Below are positions 1-10,194 of a DNA stretch of 64,000 bases, piece after piece. Origin of the DNA: Grammothele lineata. Its lineage: Eukaryota > Basidiomycota > Agaricomycetes > Polyporales > Polyporaceae. The number at the start of each line of letters is the position of its first letter. Positions within the stretch are counted from its first letter, which is position 1. The position numbers were made by a program, and so were the translations under genes. The DNA lies in assembly GCA_002150815.3 (NCBI GenBank), contig NDFF03000169.1:1-64000 (forward strand), in the 5' to 3' direction. Under the pieces are notes generated by a model. That model was not told the origin of the DNA. It saw only the letters and a program-made list of their open reading frames with translations, and did not search any database.

Positions 1-1
1 C

Positions 2-226
2 GCGCACGACCGTCGATTGCTCACGGGAGAGGCACGGATCCCCCGCCACGACGTCTTCGGGTGTGCGCACAGGGACGTGGCTGCGGTGGAGGAGCATATT
101 GGGAGGATAAGAACGTTGATGGAGACAGAAGAACGTGTGAGGGTAATCCTGGCGCACGACGTGCCGTGGTATGAGGAGAACAAGGGAGGAGAGGCGTTCT
201 GGCCGGGGAAGATCATTTCACTGTAG
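2..226 (+). CDS. Metallo-beta-lactamase-fold hydrolase, lactonase-like (3' end only)
   Basis: This is the C-terminal 74 residues of a protein whose start lies left of the window. The frame is open from base 2 and ends at TAG 224-226. It lines up end to end with the three complete copies at 16.1-20.1 kb: AHDRRLLTGEA matches AHDWRLLRGEA, and ILAHDVPW carries the last metal-binding His of the family. The end FWPGKIISL is the tail shared by all four copies. The nearest relative is the copy at 19173-20063 (both have FGCAH and RIRTLME). The family hydrolyses lactones or similar esters with a two-metal centre; the substrate is unknown. The metal-binding HxHxDH part is outside the window. Confidence 0.85.
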   Translation, partial: AHDRRLLTGEARIPRHDVFGCAHRDVAAVEEHIGRIRTLMETEERVRVILAHDVPWYEENKGGEAFWPGKIISL

Positions 227-823
227 TTGAAACCTGGAACTTGACGACATCGACTCCTCTATGCCGGGCCCCTTCGAATGCAATGCAATTACATTTTGGA
301 TGCGTCGGGATTGACGGATCGGGTCCACCATTGCAGACGGACTATACGGAGTGGTCAGATCGCACCCCAGAGAACGTAATAATGAAAGGATGGGCGTACG
401 TACTCGGGGATGCTTTGTTGTAGTTCTTCAGCGTCAATGCCGCAATTGCTTTCGAGCGCACAAACTTCGACTGCAACGCGTTCGCAACTGGGGCTTGGCA
501 GACGAATGACTGAAGTGATATGTTCGTGGCTTGTGGTGGCCAGCCAAGCAACGACAGGGAGTTCATGGAGAATATAGGGAGCGGAACAATTAGACATGGT
601 AAGCTAGAAGGCAGACAGCTACGCTGAAATCCGAAGGAGAGGATACCAGGATCTCGGCCCAGTCACCCGGTCCTCCGGCCGCTGCGGGCCGGAGGGGCAA
701 CAGTGTGGCTCCGGCACATCCAACTTGCTTCTCGTCCACTGACGCGTACTGGGGTTACCGTCGTACAACACTCTTCCTCTCCAACCGTCCCATTTACCTG
801 AGGCACCCATTGAAACCATTTCC
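227..823. other. Intergenic, no gene seen
   Basis: The gap between the lactonase 3' end and the Zn2Cys6 gene. Only short overlapping frames on both strands are open, none with family features. It should hold the terminator of the first gene and the promoter of the next. I see no TATA box near 824. Confidence 0.5.
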
Positions 824-2963
824 ATGAGCGTCGACGATTCAGTAACAAATTTCAACGACTTTACGGGTCTTGTCACATCCTTTCAACACCAGGATCTCCC
901 GAGAATGACCCAGTTACAGCTCGAGCAGCAGGCGCAGAACTTGCTAAATGTTCTGGTACGTAACCGCACACCGCCCATCTACGATTGGTGTTGTGGATTG
1001 AAGTAGTCCTGTTAAGAATCGGCTGAACGGCGCACCCGGCCCTGAGTGGGACACACAGTTCCAACGATTCCTCACCGATTTCAAGATGTATGCCCATCAG
1101 TCACTTGTCTATTGGCTCTCTACCACATACCTCCAGAATTCTCTGCAGAAGACGATCAATGCTTGTCAGACTGAGCTTGCTCGTACCGACTCTAGGTTAG
1201 AAGAACTCCGTTATAACGTTGTCACGACTAGGGCGATGCGCGAATCTCAGCAGTGTACGGAAGTCGAGGCAGACAGTCAACTTGCAGGACTAGGGCATTC
1301 GATCGAAACTCAAACAGCAACCCGTAGTAGGGTCGAGCAGCGTTTAGTGGCGGCGCAGGAGAAACGTGAGTTTCGGTCATTGGTGGGGATCGGAGGAACG
1401 CTCAACGGAGAGCGATAGTCGATGCTCTCCTGGGAGGGCGGCTGAACCTCGAGAGCGAGTGGAATCCTTCTCAAGCTGTTCCTGAAACTCCCTCAGCAAG
1501 TAATCCTCCGCCCTCCAAGCGACGCAAGGTGACGCATACAAATGCTGCTGCTGCCGCATCCGGGGATAACGAGCTGTCAACGTCTACGTCTTCTAAGAAC
1601 AACGTATATGGCCCTTGGATGCAATGGGGCGGACTGGTAAGTGACTATCGATCTACATGGAGTGAGCAAAAGAATTCACCTTCCGTCACAGTGCGATCTT
1701 TGCGCTCGAAGAGGACGAATGTGTAAACCTTCCGAGGAGGACGGGGTGGCTTGTAACAATTGTAGACCAGTGAGGCGGAAATGTGTATACGACGGAGCTA
1801 ACGCCAATGGAGAAATCAAAGGTACGTTGATCACACATTTTGTGCATGGACGATTACGCTCATCCGCTCCAGCGGGCAAAAAGGTGCTCGCTCGTTTTGA
1901 TGGCACTCAATTCGTCTTCTCCGCAAATCTGCCAGCTGAAGAACTGCAAGCTGCCACGGCAATGGTGGAGAAGATCCAATCTGGTGGGCGCCCGTTCAAG
2001 ATCCTCGACGAACAGGCTCTACGCAAACACGCACAATCTAGTGCCGCTCCCCCTGGGGCCTCTGTCCTATCCAGTCCATCCGGTCCACATGCCTCTTCGT
2101 CGACTACTCAGCCCGTATTCGCAACGCCAGCGTCTCCGGATGTCCCTGCACCATCGCCAGCACCATCGCCAGCACCGTCGCCAGCACCTGCCGCAGCCAC
2201 TCTCGGTCGCAGGCAACATAAGCCTACCGAGAAGGCAAGGGCGCTCGCGGCGATCCCTGCAAAGAAGTCGAGGCGCACTACGCTCCGTCACGCCGGTGTC
2301 TCAGCCAAGGCCGATGCCCAAGTACAGAACGCCCCATCCTCCTCTGCCAACGCCAGCACGTCTGTCGAGGCGGCGCCCGAATCGTCCCCAACACCAAGTC
2401 GGCACTCGTTCCACTCACAAATGGTATGCGTCGAAATCCTCCCCCCTCCCCCCTCGCTTCGACGTTCGTCAGCGGCACCTCCCTCCATGTCAGCTATCGC
2501 CGAGCGTATGCTTCGCAGCCGAACGTCACGTCCTACCCCCGCTCCTGCGTCAGCTTCCACTTTCAGCGCTCCTGCCCCAGCCCCAGGCCCTGCCTCTGCC
2601 TCAGCTCCTGCCTCTGCCTCAGCTCCTGCCTCTGCCCTAGTCCCTGCCTCGTCCGCAACAGCTCCCGCCCCAACCCCATCATCGTCATCCTCGACTTCGT
2701 CCGGTGGCCAAGCGTCTCCCGAGCGCACAGCGCTCGTCGATCAGCTCGTCGAACCCATCCGGCTACGCTGGAACAAAGCCATCGCAGAAATGGCGGTATT
2801 GCACCGGCAGCTGGAAAGCATACGCACGCAGGAGACCTCGCTGACGGGGATGGAGTTCGGCGCGTACGCGGGCACGACGGGGGCGCTCCCGCGTGCGGCG
2901 AGTTTAGATGAGTTCTTGTCGGTCATGCCTGGTTCTGCTCCGTCCGGGGCTGGGAAGCAGTAG
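824..2963 (+). CDS. Zn2Cys6-type zinc-cluster protein, probable transcription factor
   Basis: Spliced model of five exons: 824-955, 1017-1365, 1419-1636, 1692-1821, 1873-2963, giving 639 residues. The introns are 51-61 nt and all phases fit. Residues 234-264 hold six cysteines spaced C-x2-C-x6-C-x9-C-x2-C-x6-C, which is exactly the fungal binuclear zinc cluster that binds DNA in gene regulators. The cluster lies in the middle of the chain, behind a Gln/Glu-rich, coiled-coil-like N-terminal part (about 20-150) and a basic KRRK stretch that may be a nuclear signal. The C-terminal half is low complexity, with repeated Ala-Pro-Ser units near 2147-2190 and 2580-2660, and ends in a short helical segment. 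I see no fungal-specific middle homology domain. Lying between lactonase and Fe-ADH genes it could regulate them, but this is inference. Confidence 0.75.
2147..2191 (+). repeat. In-frame Ala-Pro-Ser coding repeat
   Basis: Near-perfect tandem 12-mers of the type CACCATCGCCAG within the last exon of the Zn2Cys6 gene encode repeated Ser-Pro-Ala-Pro. A second repeat of about 18 bp (CTGCCTCAGCTC type) lies at 2585-2640 and encodes Ala-Ser-Ala-Pro. Such repeats often vary in length between strains. Confidence 0.7.
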
Positions 2964-3786
2964 GGAGGGGTGTTGAAGAGGTCAAGGTGGGCCTGGTTTC
3001 GGATTTGGGTTCTGGAGCTCTGAAGATGCTTCTCAAAGAATGTATTATACCGTCTAATTGCTGATCCCTTTCTGTGGTGTTTTGCTTTGTTCTGTCTCCC
3101 CCTTTTTTCAGTGATCTATTGCTCTTGTTTATCGTCTGCAACGCTATGTTATGTTCTGCCATTTCACAGCATCCGTGTCCGTTCAAATTCGCCACTCACG
3201 CTCCAGCTGGCAAGCTCCCTCGTCCGGGCGTTGTAGTAGCTGGAGCGTCGAAGGAATGAATGTACGTGTCGTAACTCTGATTCTGTTCATAAAATTAACT
3301 CGACTTCGAAGGTGCATAGATTGCATCAAGCGTAAATCAACCGACCGGGCCGTGAGGAAAGGTTTCATGACCTCTTACGCAGCAGTGCCTTTGGACAGAT
3401 TGACGATAGAACGATCCCTCGCAGTACTCGGAGCGCGGTTGTGAATCGGGAGTCATCCCACACCGGTTCGACCAGTGAAATCATGGTGCGGCCACGGAAC
3501 CGGGCTGACCTCGTCATATTCACGCCGTCAGATCCCAGTGTTCTTTGAAGTCCAGCAGTCGTCTGAAGAGAATTTGACCCACTTGGTCCCCGAGGTATGG
3601 ACTTGAGGAGCATAGCGCTCCCTGGTCAAGAACCTCGTAATCGAACAGGCTATCCACTTCGGAGTCCGTTCTACGCGTTGCGCTCAAAATGCGACGACAT
3701 TATTTCCAACTTTCTGAACGCTCAATCGCAAAACCTAGATAAAAGGTCCCTGGAGGACACCGTTCCTGCGCCACTTACTGCCAGCC
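2964..3786. other. Intergenic, no gene seen
   Basis: A T-rich stretch follows the zinc-cluster gene (3060-3160), probably its 3' end. No frame shows family features. The right end carries the promoter of the Fe-ADH-like gene. Confidence 0.5.
3736..3746 (+). promoter_or_regulatory. TATA-like box upstream of the first Fe-ADH-like gene
   Basis: TAGATAAAAGG lies about 40 bp before ATG 3787, so the leader would be very short. Confidence 0.45.
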
Positions 3787-5342
3787 ATGTCCAGCAGCAC
3801 CGTGCGCGCTCAAGAGTCAACGACTGCCCTTCATGGGTTGTATGGGTACACTCAGCTCAAGACCGTCTATTACGGTCCGGGCTGTATTCACAGCGCGCTC
3901 CCTCAGCTTTTGGATGAGCTCGAAATCAAGAAGGCATTCATCATCACCGGGCGCAGCCTCTACACCAAGGTCCTTCCCCCCTTCCTCTTTCCCTCCCATA
4001 ACGCTCACACCCCTTTATGGGCCCTTTTATACTTTCCAGACCGACGTCGTCAAGACCGTCGAAACCATCCTGCACACCCGCTCCGCCCACGCAGGCACCT
4101 TCTTCGAGATCGGGCAGCACGCGCCCATCGCTGGCATCCGCGCCGGAGCCGACGCCGTGCGCGCCGCGGGCGCGGACGCGCTCGTGAGCGTCGGCGGGGG
4201 CTCGCCGATCGACGCCGCGAAGGCGATTGTGCATTTCCTCGCGCACGCGCAGGAAGGCTCCTCGACGCCGGGTCAGGTGCTGAAGCATATAGCTGTCCCG
4301 ACGACGTTGGGTGCCGCGGAATATACGGTGCGTATGCCTTCCCCCTTTTACCTCTGTAGCACGTCAGGGAAAACGCGGGCGCTCGCTGACACGCTCGCAG
4401 ATCGGCGCAGGGTACACGAGCGAGGAGGGCAGGAAGGTGGGGGTGAGCGGGCAGGCACTCGCTCCTGCGGGCATCATCCTGGACGCGGAGCTCACGCTCG
4501 CGACGCCCGAGCGGCTTTGGCTGTCCTCTGGGATCCGCGCGCTCGACCATGCTGTAGGTTCGTACCGCTTGTGCATTTGACTGTGGGTTTTGCTGGCTGT
4601 GCTGATGAGATGCCAACGAAAGAGAACTTGTACAGGGACGTCGTCCCCGCCCCGCTCAAACATCTCTGCTATGCTGCGCTCGCGGACCTGTTCAAGTACC
4701 TGCCGCTGTCGAAGGCGCACCCGGAGGACGTCGCTGTCCGACAAAAGCTCCAGATCACGGCGTGGATGAGTCTCTGGCCACAGAAGGTGCCGTCCGTAAT
4801 GTGTGTCTCTGCCTGCTTCTGGATGTCCGTAGCTCTTGACTGATGCGGTCCAGGTCCCTTGGGCTGTCTCACTCGATTGGTCGGGAGCTCGGGGCTCGGT
4901 ACGGGATCCCTCATGGTATCACTTCTGTAAGCGTGTTGCTTGTCTGTGCGAAGATGACGCTGCAGCTCAACATACCTGTACAGTGCATGACGCTCTCCCC
5001 CGTTGTACAGCTTCAAGCTGAAATCGCGTCGCCGGAGCACAAAGAATGGCTCGCCGGCGCGCTCTTTCACTTGGGCGAGGCATCGACCGGCTCGGTGGAA
5101 GGAGATATATGGAAACTGTCCGAGGCGATTGCAGAGTAAATATTCTGCATTACGCCCAGATTACAATAAGCTGATGTGAATTGGTCAGGCTCGTTGATGG
5201 TCTAGGGCTGCGCTCTGTTCTGTCCGAGTACGATGTTCCTAGGGCCGATATCCCGGAGATCGCGCAACTCACCTTGCGAAGCGAGTACAACGACGTTTTA
5301 GGAGGAAAGCTGGTTGAGCTTTTGGAGGGATTATTTGTGTAG
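3787..5342 (+). CDS. Iron-containing alcohol dehydrogenase / maleylacetate reductase-like protein, copy 1
   Basis: Seven exons: 3787-3969, 4040-4327, 4401-4557, 4623-4800, 4854-4926, 4984-5135, 5189-5342; 394 residues. Fold marks: GGGSPIDAAK (nucleotide-binding loop of the family), LDHAV, then GLSHSIGRELG and GIPHGITS. The family reduces or oxidises alcohols, aldehydes or maleylacetate with NAD(P)H; similar fungal proteins are often filed as dehydroquinate synthase-like. The usual Asp ligand of Fe-ADH (position of GIDALTH in the bacterial enzyme) is Arg here, as in both other copies. Only this copy also has Arg (GRELG) where the other two keep His (GHKLG), so it may bind no metal. Splice sites were fixed by comparison with the tandem copies at 20.9 and 23.0 kb; exons 3-6 have identical lengths. 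The first donor (GTCCTT) is weak. Confidence 0.85.
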
Positions 5343-5818
5343 CTACTGCAGAGTGTACAGATGAGCCTGGTCTAGGCCAATCCTGTTGCGTCGATTGCGA
5401 GTTGTCGATCGGGGCTGGGGCAGGGAGAAGAAAGACGCCGGTGCGGTACTCGTCCTCGGGAAAGCCACGAGGCGGCTACGTCATCGCACCCTTGCGGTCG
5501 CGGGTGGCGGGACCGGAGAGAGCGGACTGGAAAGAAAGGCGGGAAATGTCGTGCTCAGTGGCTTACTCGTCTTCTTACTCGCCGACTATTCTCTCGTCCC
5601 TGCTTACTCTCCGAGTCTCCCTTCCCCAGTCGCCCGCCGGCCCCTTCCCCACGGCGTCCTTCGCCCACCCACGCGCCTCGTCCGTGTACAAAACCTGCCT
5701 AGCCCTGCGCCTGCGCTCGTCCATCATCGTCCTCCGAACGTCGGACCCTCTCGCGCCGTGCGCCTGCAATCACTCGCCCCCATCTTCCCTGCTGCGCGCC
5801 CGCGAGAGGTCTCTACGG
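5343..5818. promoter_or_regulatory. Promoter and leader region of the CDF transporter gene
   Basis: A pyrimidine-rich run at about 5560-5660 is typical of fungal transcription starts and supports a start codon downstream at 5819 or 6032. The reading frame stays open far upstream, but only through non-ATG starts and an early ATG at 5546 that lies before the pyrimidine tract. Confidence 0.4.
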
Positions 5819-7514
5819 ATGCTCAAACTCAGACGTGGTCCTTGGTACCGCGCACACGTCACCGCCGCCGGCAGGAACCTCCCAGCCAGGGCTTCCGGCA
5901 GCCGAACATCTCCCGCGCCTACCGCGGCAGCGCTCCCCGCCTCCGCCGTCCGCTCCTTCCCTCCATCTTATTCCCGCTCTCTCATCCTTGCGCTGGCATA
6001 CTCGCACCGACACCTAACGCGAAAGCTGCACATGTCGAGCCTCACCGCGCGCCGTACGTACTCGACGCAGTCCAAGGGGAAGGAGCCAGAACACTCGCAC
6101 GACCACGGCCACGACCACGAGCATCACAGTCATTCACACTCACATTCGCACACGCACGATGGAGGTCTATTCGCGTCTTTGGTGCACAGACATAGTCATG
6201 GAGAGGAGGAGCAAGCGAAGGGCGCAGATTCCATTGTAGAGGCTTTGAAGGGTGGAGGTATGTCTCGCTTCAGTCCGGTCAGCGAACAATCAACCCATTC
6301 CCCATTCCCCTCCGTCCAGGCGACCGTGGAAGCAGAATAACATTGGTTGGATTTGGTGCCAACGTCGTCCTCACCGCTGCAAAAGGTGCGGCAGGATGGT
6401 ACATGAACTCCGCTGCCCTTCTTGCAGACGCAGGACACTGCGCAGGCGGTGAGTGTCTCTGTCGCCGCGGTCCTGCGTACCCACTCAGTCCCTCGTAAAG
6501 ACCTCGTCGGGGACATCGTCACCCTCTTCAGCTGGCGCCTCTCCCGCAAGCCGCCCTCGGACAAGTACCCATTCGGGTACGGCAAGTTCGAGGTCCTCGG
6601 CACCGCCGTCGTCTCCATCCTCCTCACCGGGGGCGCGCTCGGCATCGGGCTCCACTCCTGGTCCCTCCTCATGGACACCCTCGCGGCCGCAACGGCGACG
6701 ATGGGCCCGGGCTCTGCACACGACATCCTCGCGTCCGTCGTGAACGCCGCACAAGCCGTGCCCGCTACCGTCTCCGAGCACGCGCACCTCCACGCGCACG
6801 CGCATTCACACGGGCCTGGGGCGGGGGACGCGCTGGACCCGAACGCGGCGTGGTTCGCGGGCGTGAGCGTGATCGCGAAGGAGTGGTTATATAGGATCAC
6901 GAAGCGCGTCGCGGAGGAGGAGCGCAGCCCGGTCTTGCACGCGAACGCGGTCCACCACCGGAGTGACGGGTTTGGGAGCGCGGTCGCGCTCGTCGCGATC
7001 CTCGGGAATTGGTGGTTCCCGCACCTCGCGCTGGACCCCATTGGCGGTGAGTTCTTCTTCGCGGACTTCTTAGGCTTGTGCGTGCGAGCGTCGTTGCTGA
7101 TTGTGTACTACAGGCCTCCTCGTGTCCGTCCTTATCTTCCAACAAGGCTGGACGTTCTTCGTCTCTGCCCTCCGCCAACTCACTGATGCTGGCGTCTCAC
7201 CTCGCACCCGCGCAGCCCTACACGACGCGCTCGCACCCCTCCTCTCCTCTCCCTCCTCTCCTTCATCCACCTCGGCGTCGACAGCTGTACTCTTCCGAGT
7301 GAGCGACATCCGCGCGCTCCGACGGGGCGCGAACATGTTCGTGGACCTGACCGCGCACGTGCCTGCCGCGCTCAGCGTCGCGGACGCCACGGCGCTCGAG
7401 GCGCGCGTAAGGGACGCGCTCGTCGCGGCGAGGAGGGACGTGAAGGAGGTGAGGGTGCGGTTCCGTCCTGTGGATGAGGCTGGGCCGGGGGAGGAGCAGC
7501 AGCAGCGAGCGTGA
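5819..7514 (+). CDS. Cation diffusion facilitator (CDF) metal transporter, probably mitochondrial
   Basis: Four exons: 5819-6257, 6320-6448, 6501-7046, 7114-7514; 504 residues from ATG 5819 (433 from ATG 6032). CDF proteins export Zn2+, Fe2+ or Mn2+ from the cytosol or an organelle in exchange for protons. The N-terminus is rich in Arg and Ser and ends in RRTYSTQ, a typical mitochondrial presequence cleavage region, followed by a long His/Asp run (about 90-110). A second His-rich stretch (HAHLHAHAHSHG) lies in the loop before TM5. TM2 has LADAGHCAGD and TM5 has HHRSD, the two HxxxD-type metal sites. GYGKFEVLG is a family motif, and a soluble C-terminal domain follows. Length and presequence suggest the Mmt1/Mmt2 class of mitochondrial transporters, though the TM2 site looks zinc-type. 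A decayed copy follows at 8139. Confidence 0.85.
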
Positions 7515-8138
7515 GGTCAGGCGAGGTGAGGTTCTGTGGTGCTGATGGGATTTCCTGGGACGGTCGGATGCGTGTATGTATTTTATTTGTACTTGCTGGC
7601 TGACGGGATTTCCGTTGGACCGTGTAGTGAAATTGCTGCCGTGAGTCACCCTTCTGGTTTACTGCGACGCGAGCCTGGCGAGGGGCGTGGCAGCTGAGCG
7701 TTGAGCGTTTGTAGAGTTCAGATTCTTTCGATCTTTCCCCTTTCTAGATGATAGGACACCACTACAGAGGATCCAATAACTCTCGAGGCCGGTGTTGGTT
7801 GTCTCTCGGATCTTCATTCTTCGGCCGAGGTCACATGCTATGAAGCACACTTTGACGTTTACAGTCATGGAAGCGGACCAGGCGCTTGTATGCATCCCTT
7901 TTGGACCGCGGGGTCGTCCATCGAGTCTAGCTGCGTCGAATTTCTGTCTTTTCACGCAGCCTCCGGATTCGCTACTTGCACCGTGGAAGACCAAGGCGAG
8001 GAGAAGCACGCAAGCGACGGAGAGCTCATCATAAAAGGTCTAGATTAGTACTACTGAAGGGCCACGAAGTACGTACGTCTACACCGTCGTGTCTGTCCGT
8101 TAGTCCACGGTCAGCTAAACCCTTCTTTCCCTCGGTTT
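7515..8138. other. Intergenic, no gene seen
   Basis: 3' region of the CDF gene. Short frames on both strands show no recognisable domain. Confidence 0.45.
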
Positions 8139-8470
8139 AGGCGACCAAGGACCGCCTCCAGACTAACGGATCCGGGCACCGCGCCCGACGTCGTGCTCCG
8201 GTGCTCGCTGTGGACGTTTGAACACCGGTCAGGCCGTTCTCGCTACAGTCTTGTGCACACCGGCCTGCTAGCGGAGCCGAACAGACTCGACATAAACGCG
8301 ACGCAGCTTGCGTAAATGAGCGTCTTCGCGAAGGAATGGTTCTGCGCAAAAATGAAATGTATCGCAAGGGCTTGGTCGGCTTCGGGGTGGCCGCGATCGC
8401 GCTCGTGGTGATTCTTAGAAACTAGTGGCTGCTGCAACTGACAGCGAATCCGATCTGTAGTGAGTCCCTG
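8139..8470 (+). pseudogene. Decayed CDF transporter copy
   Basis: Plus-strand translation matches the CDF gene next door in pieces. A splice acceptor and exon start at 8136-8150 (TTTAG then GCGACC) resembles the exon 2 start at 6318. HTGLLAEPNRLDINA (about 8258-8312) aligns with the loop SHGPGAGDALDPNA. MSVFAKEWFCAKM (8314) aligns with VSVIAKEWLYRI, and GFGVAAIALVVILRN (8375-8425) with GFGSAVALVAILGN. In-frame stops, a frameshift and a deletion of the HHRSD metal site break it. It may be a remnant of a tandem duplicate or of a different CDF. Confidence 0.65.
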
Positions 8471-8770
8471 CGCCTACTCTTGATTGGAACTCATGTCTGT
8501 ATCAGTGCTGACCGCGCGGTCAAACACTTTACTAAGCTCGAGAACGCACATGGCTGCAATAAGCGGCAACTCACAGGCATCACTGACATATTGATAAGAC
8601 CCCGACAGCAGGAAGATCCTCAGAGTTATAACCAGTATAAAAGTCCGCAGGTGGGCCCCCACGTAGAGCAGCTCTCGCACAGTTCGTATCTGGCTCAGAA
8701 AGCCCTCGACGATTACTGCTGATTTCACACTCTAGTCACTCATCCTCGCACGTTCCACGCCTTTACGGAT

Positions 8771-10194
8771 ATGTCTACGGCTCACTTCACCCTTCCCGAT
8801 CTTCATGCCGTCTGCCCTCTCATTGGCAAGACGAATCCTCACTACGAGAAGGCCGCGGCCGAGTCCCGCGCGTGGGTCTGCAGTTACAAGCTTCTCAAGG
8901 GGGCCAAGCTCGCGTTCTTTCTCCGGGGCAGCTCCGAGCTTCTTGTGTCCCACACGTTCCCGTACGCGCCATACACACAGTTCCGCACATGCTGCGATTT
9001 TGTCAACCTCCTTTTCGTTCTTGACGAGATTTCGGATGATCAAGACGGAGACGGGGCGCATGCCACTGGGCAAGTCTTCCTCAATTCAATGCTGTCCTCC
9101 AGCTGGGACAACGGTTCGGCTTTGTCGAAGATGACCCACGAGTGAGTACCGTCTTACGCTTCCCTTCTCCAACGGAGCGTTCCTGACCCTATCATTTACG
9201 CGTGCTGACATTCGCTTCCTCTCAATTCAATCCGCTTCTGTCATAATGTACCTTTCAAATCCGTTTTTTGTGGCCACCACGACTTGTCTTATGTCACCGC
9301 TATCTGCACCGGCATGTGGTGTTCAGGTTCAAGCAGCGGCTGCTTGAGCATATCGGGCCGCAGAGCTACCGCCGCTTCCTCGTGCTTTGCGCGGAATACG
9401 TCCATGCGGTCGCTCGCGAGGCCGAGTTGCGCGAGCGGGGTGAGGTACTCAATTTCGTAGACTTCCTTCCCCTCCGTCGCTCGAACAGTGCGGTCCAACT
9501 TTGCTTTGGGCTGTTCGAGCAAGCACTCGACGTCGACATCCCTGACACGGTTTTTCAAGACGATGTTTTCATGACGCTCTACCGGTCCGCGTTGGATATG
9601 GTTTGCTTGTCCAATGTGAGTAGCTCCGTCGGAGATTTGCCCTACTTTAGACGCTCTATAGCCACACCGGGCGGCCGACGGTTCGAGCTGTCGTGGCGCG
9701 TCAGGAGCCGTGTCTAGCTCCGGAACCCTAGCACGGCTGGATCATCTGTACGGGGCAACATTATGTGATCATCTACTGATAACACTCTTTCACCTTCCGT
9801 TGCCGGATAGGACATATACTCTTACAACATGGAGCAGGCACGCGGCATTGCTGGGGTTAATGCCGTGACCGTCCTTATGCGCGAGCACGGCATTAGCCTT
9901 CAGGAGGCTGTAGATCGCGTCGGCACCCACTTCACCGCGCTCATGCACACTTTCGTGGGAGCCAAGGTGGAGCTTGGAGTGCATTCGTTGGGCACGTCCA
10001 CCCTCGATGCCGCCGCCGCACGCTATGTCGGCGCGTTGGAGTACTGGATTATTGGGAACCTCAACTGGAGCTTCGGGATGCAACGCTACTTCGGGTCGGA
10101 ATTCGAGAACGTCAGGAAGACGAAGGTTGTTGCGCTCCAACCCCGCGTTCATTATAGCAACGAAGATGACGAGAACGACGTAGGCCAGACGTAG
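8771..10194 (+). CDS. Class I terpene cyclase, sesquiterpene synthase type
   Basis: Three exons: 8771-9141, 9327-9615, 9811-10194; 347 residues, the usual length for basidiomycete sesquiterpene synthases. The enzyme ionises farnesyl diphosphate with Mg2+ and cyclises it. The first metal motif is LDEISDDQ (Asp85), and the second is NDIYSYNME (Asn220, Ser224, Glu228), whose first Asn is the last codon of exon 2. Near the C-terminus [10 protein letters not shown] contains the conserved Arg-Tyr pair. The two introns are 185 and 195 nt, about three times the local norm, but both have GTGAGT donors and phases that fit. The product cannot be told from sequence. No P450 lies next to it, but a decarboxylase and lactonase genes follow, so it may be part of a small metabolite cluster (inference). 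Confidence 0.9.
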
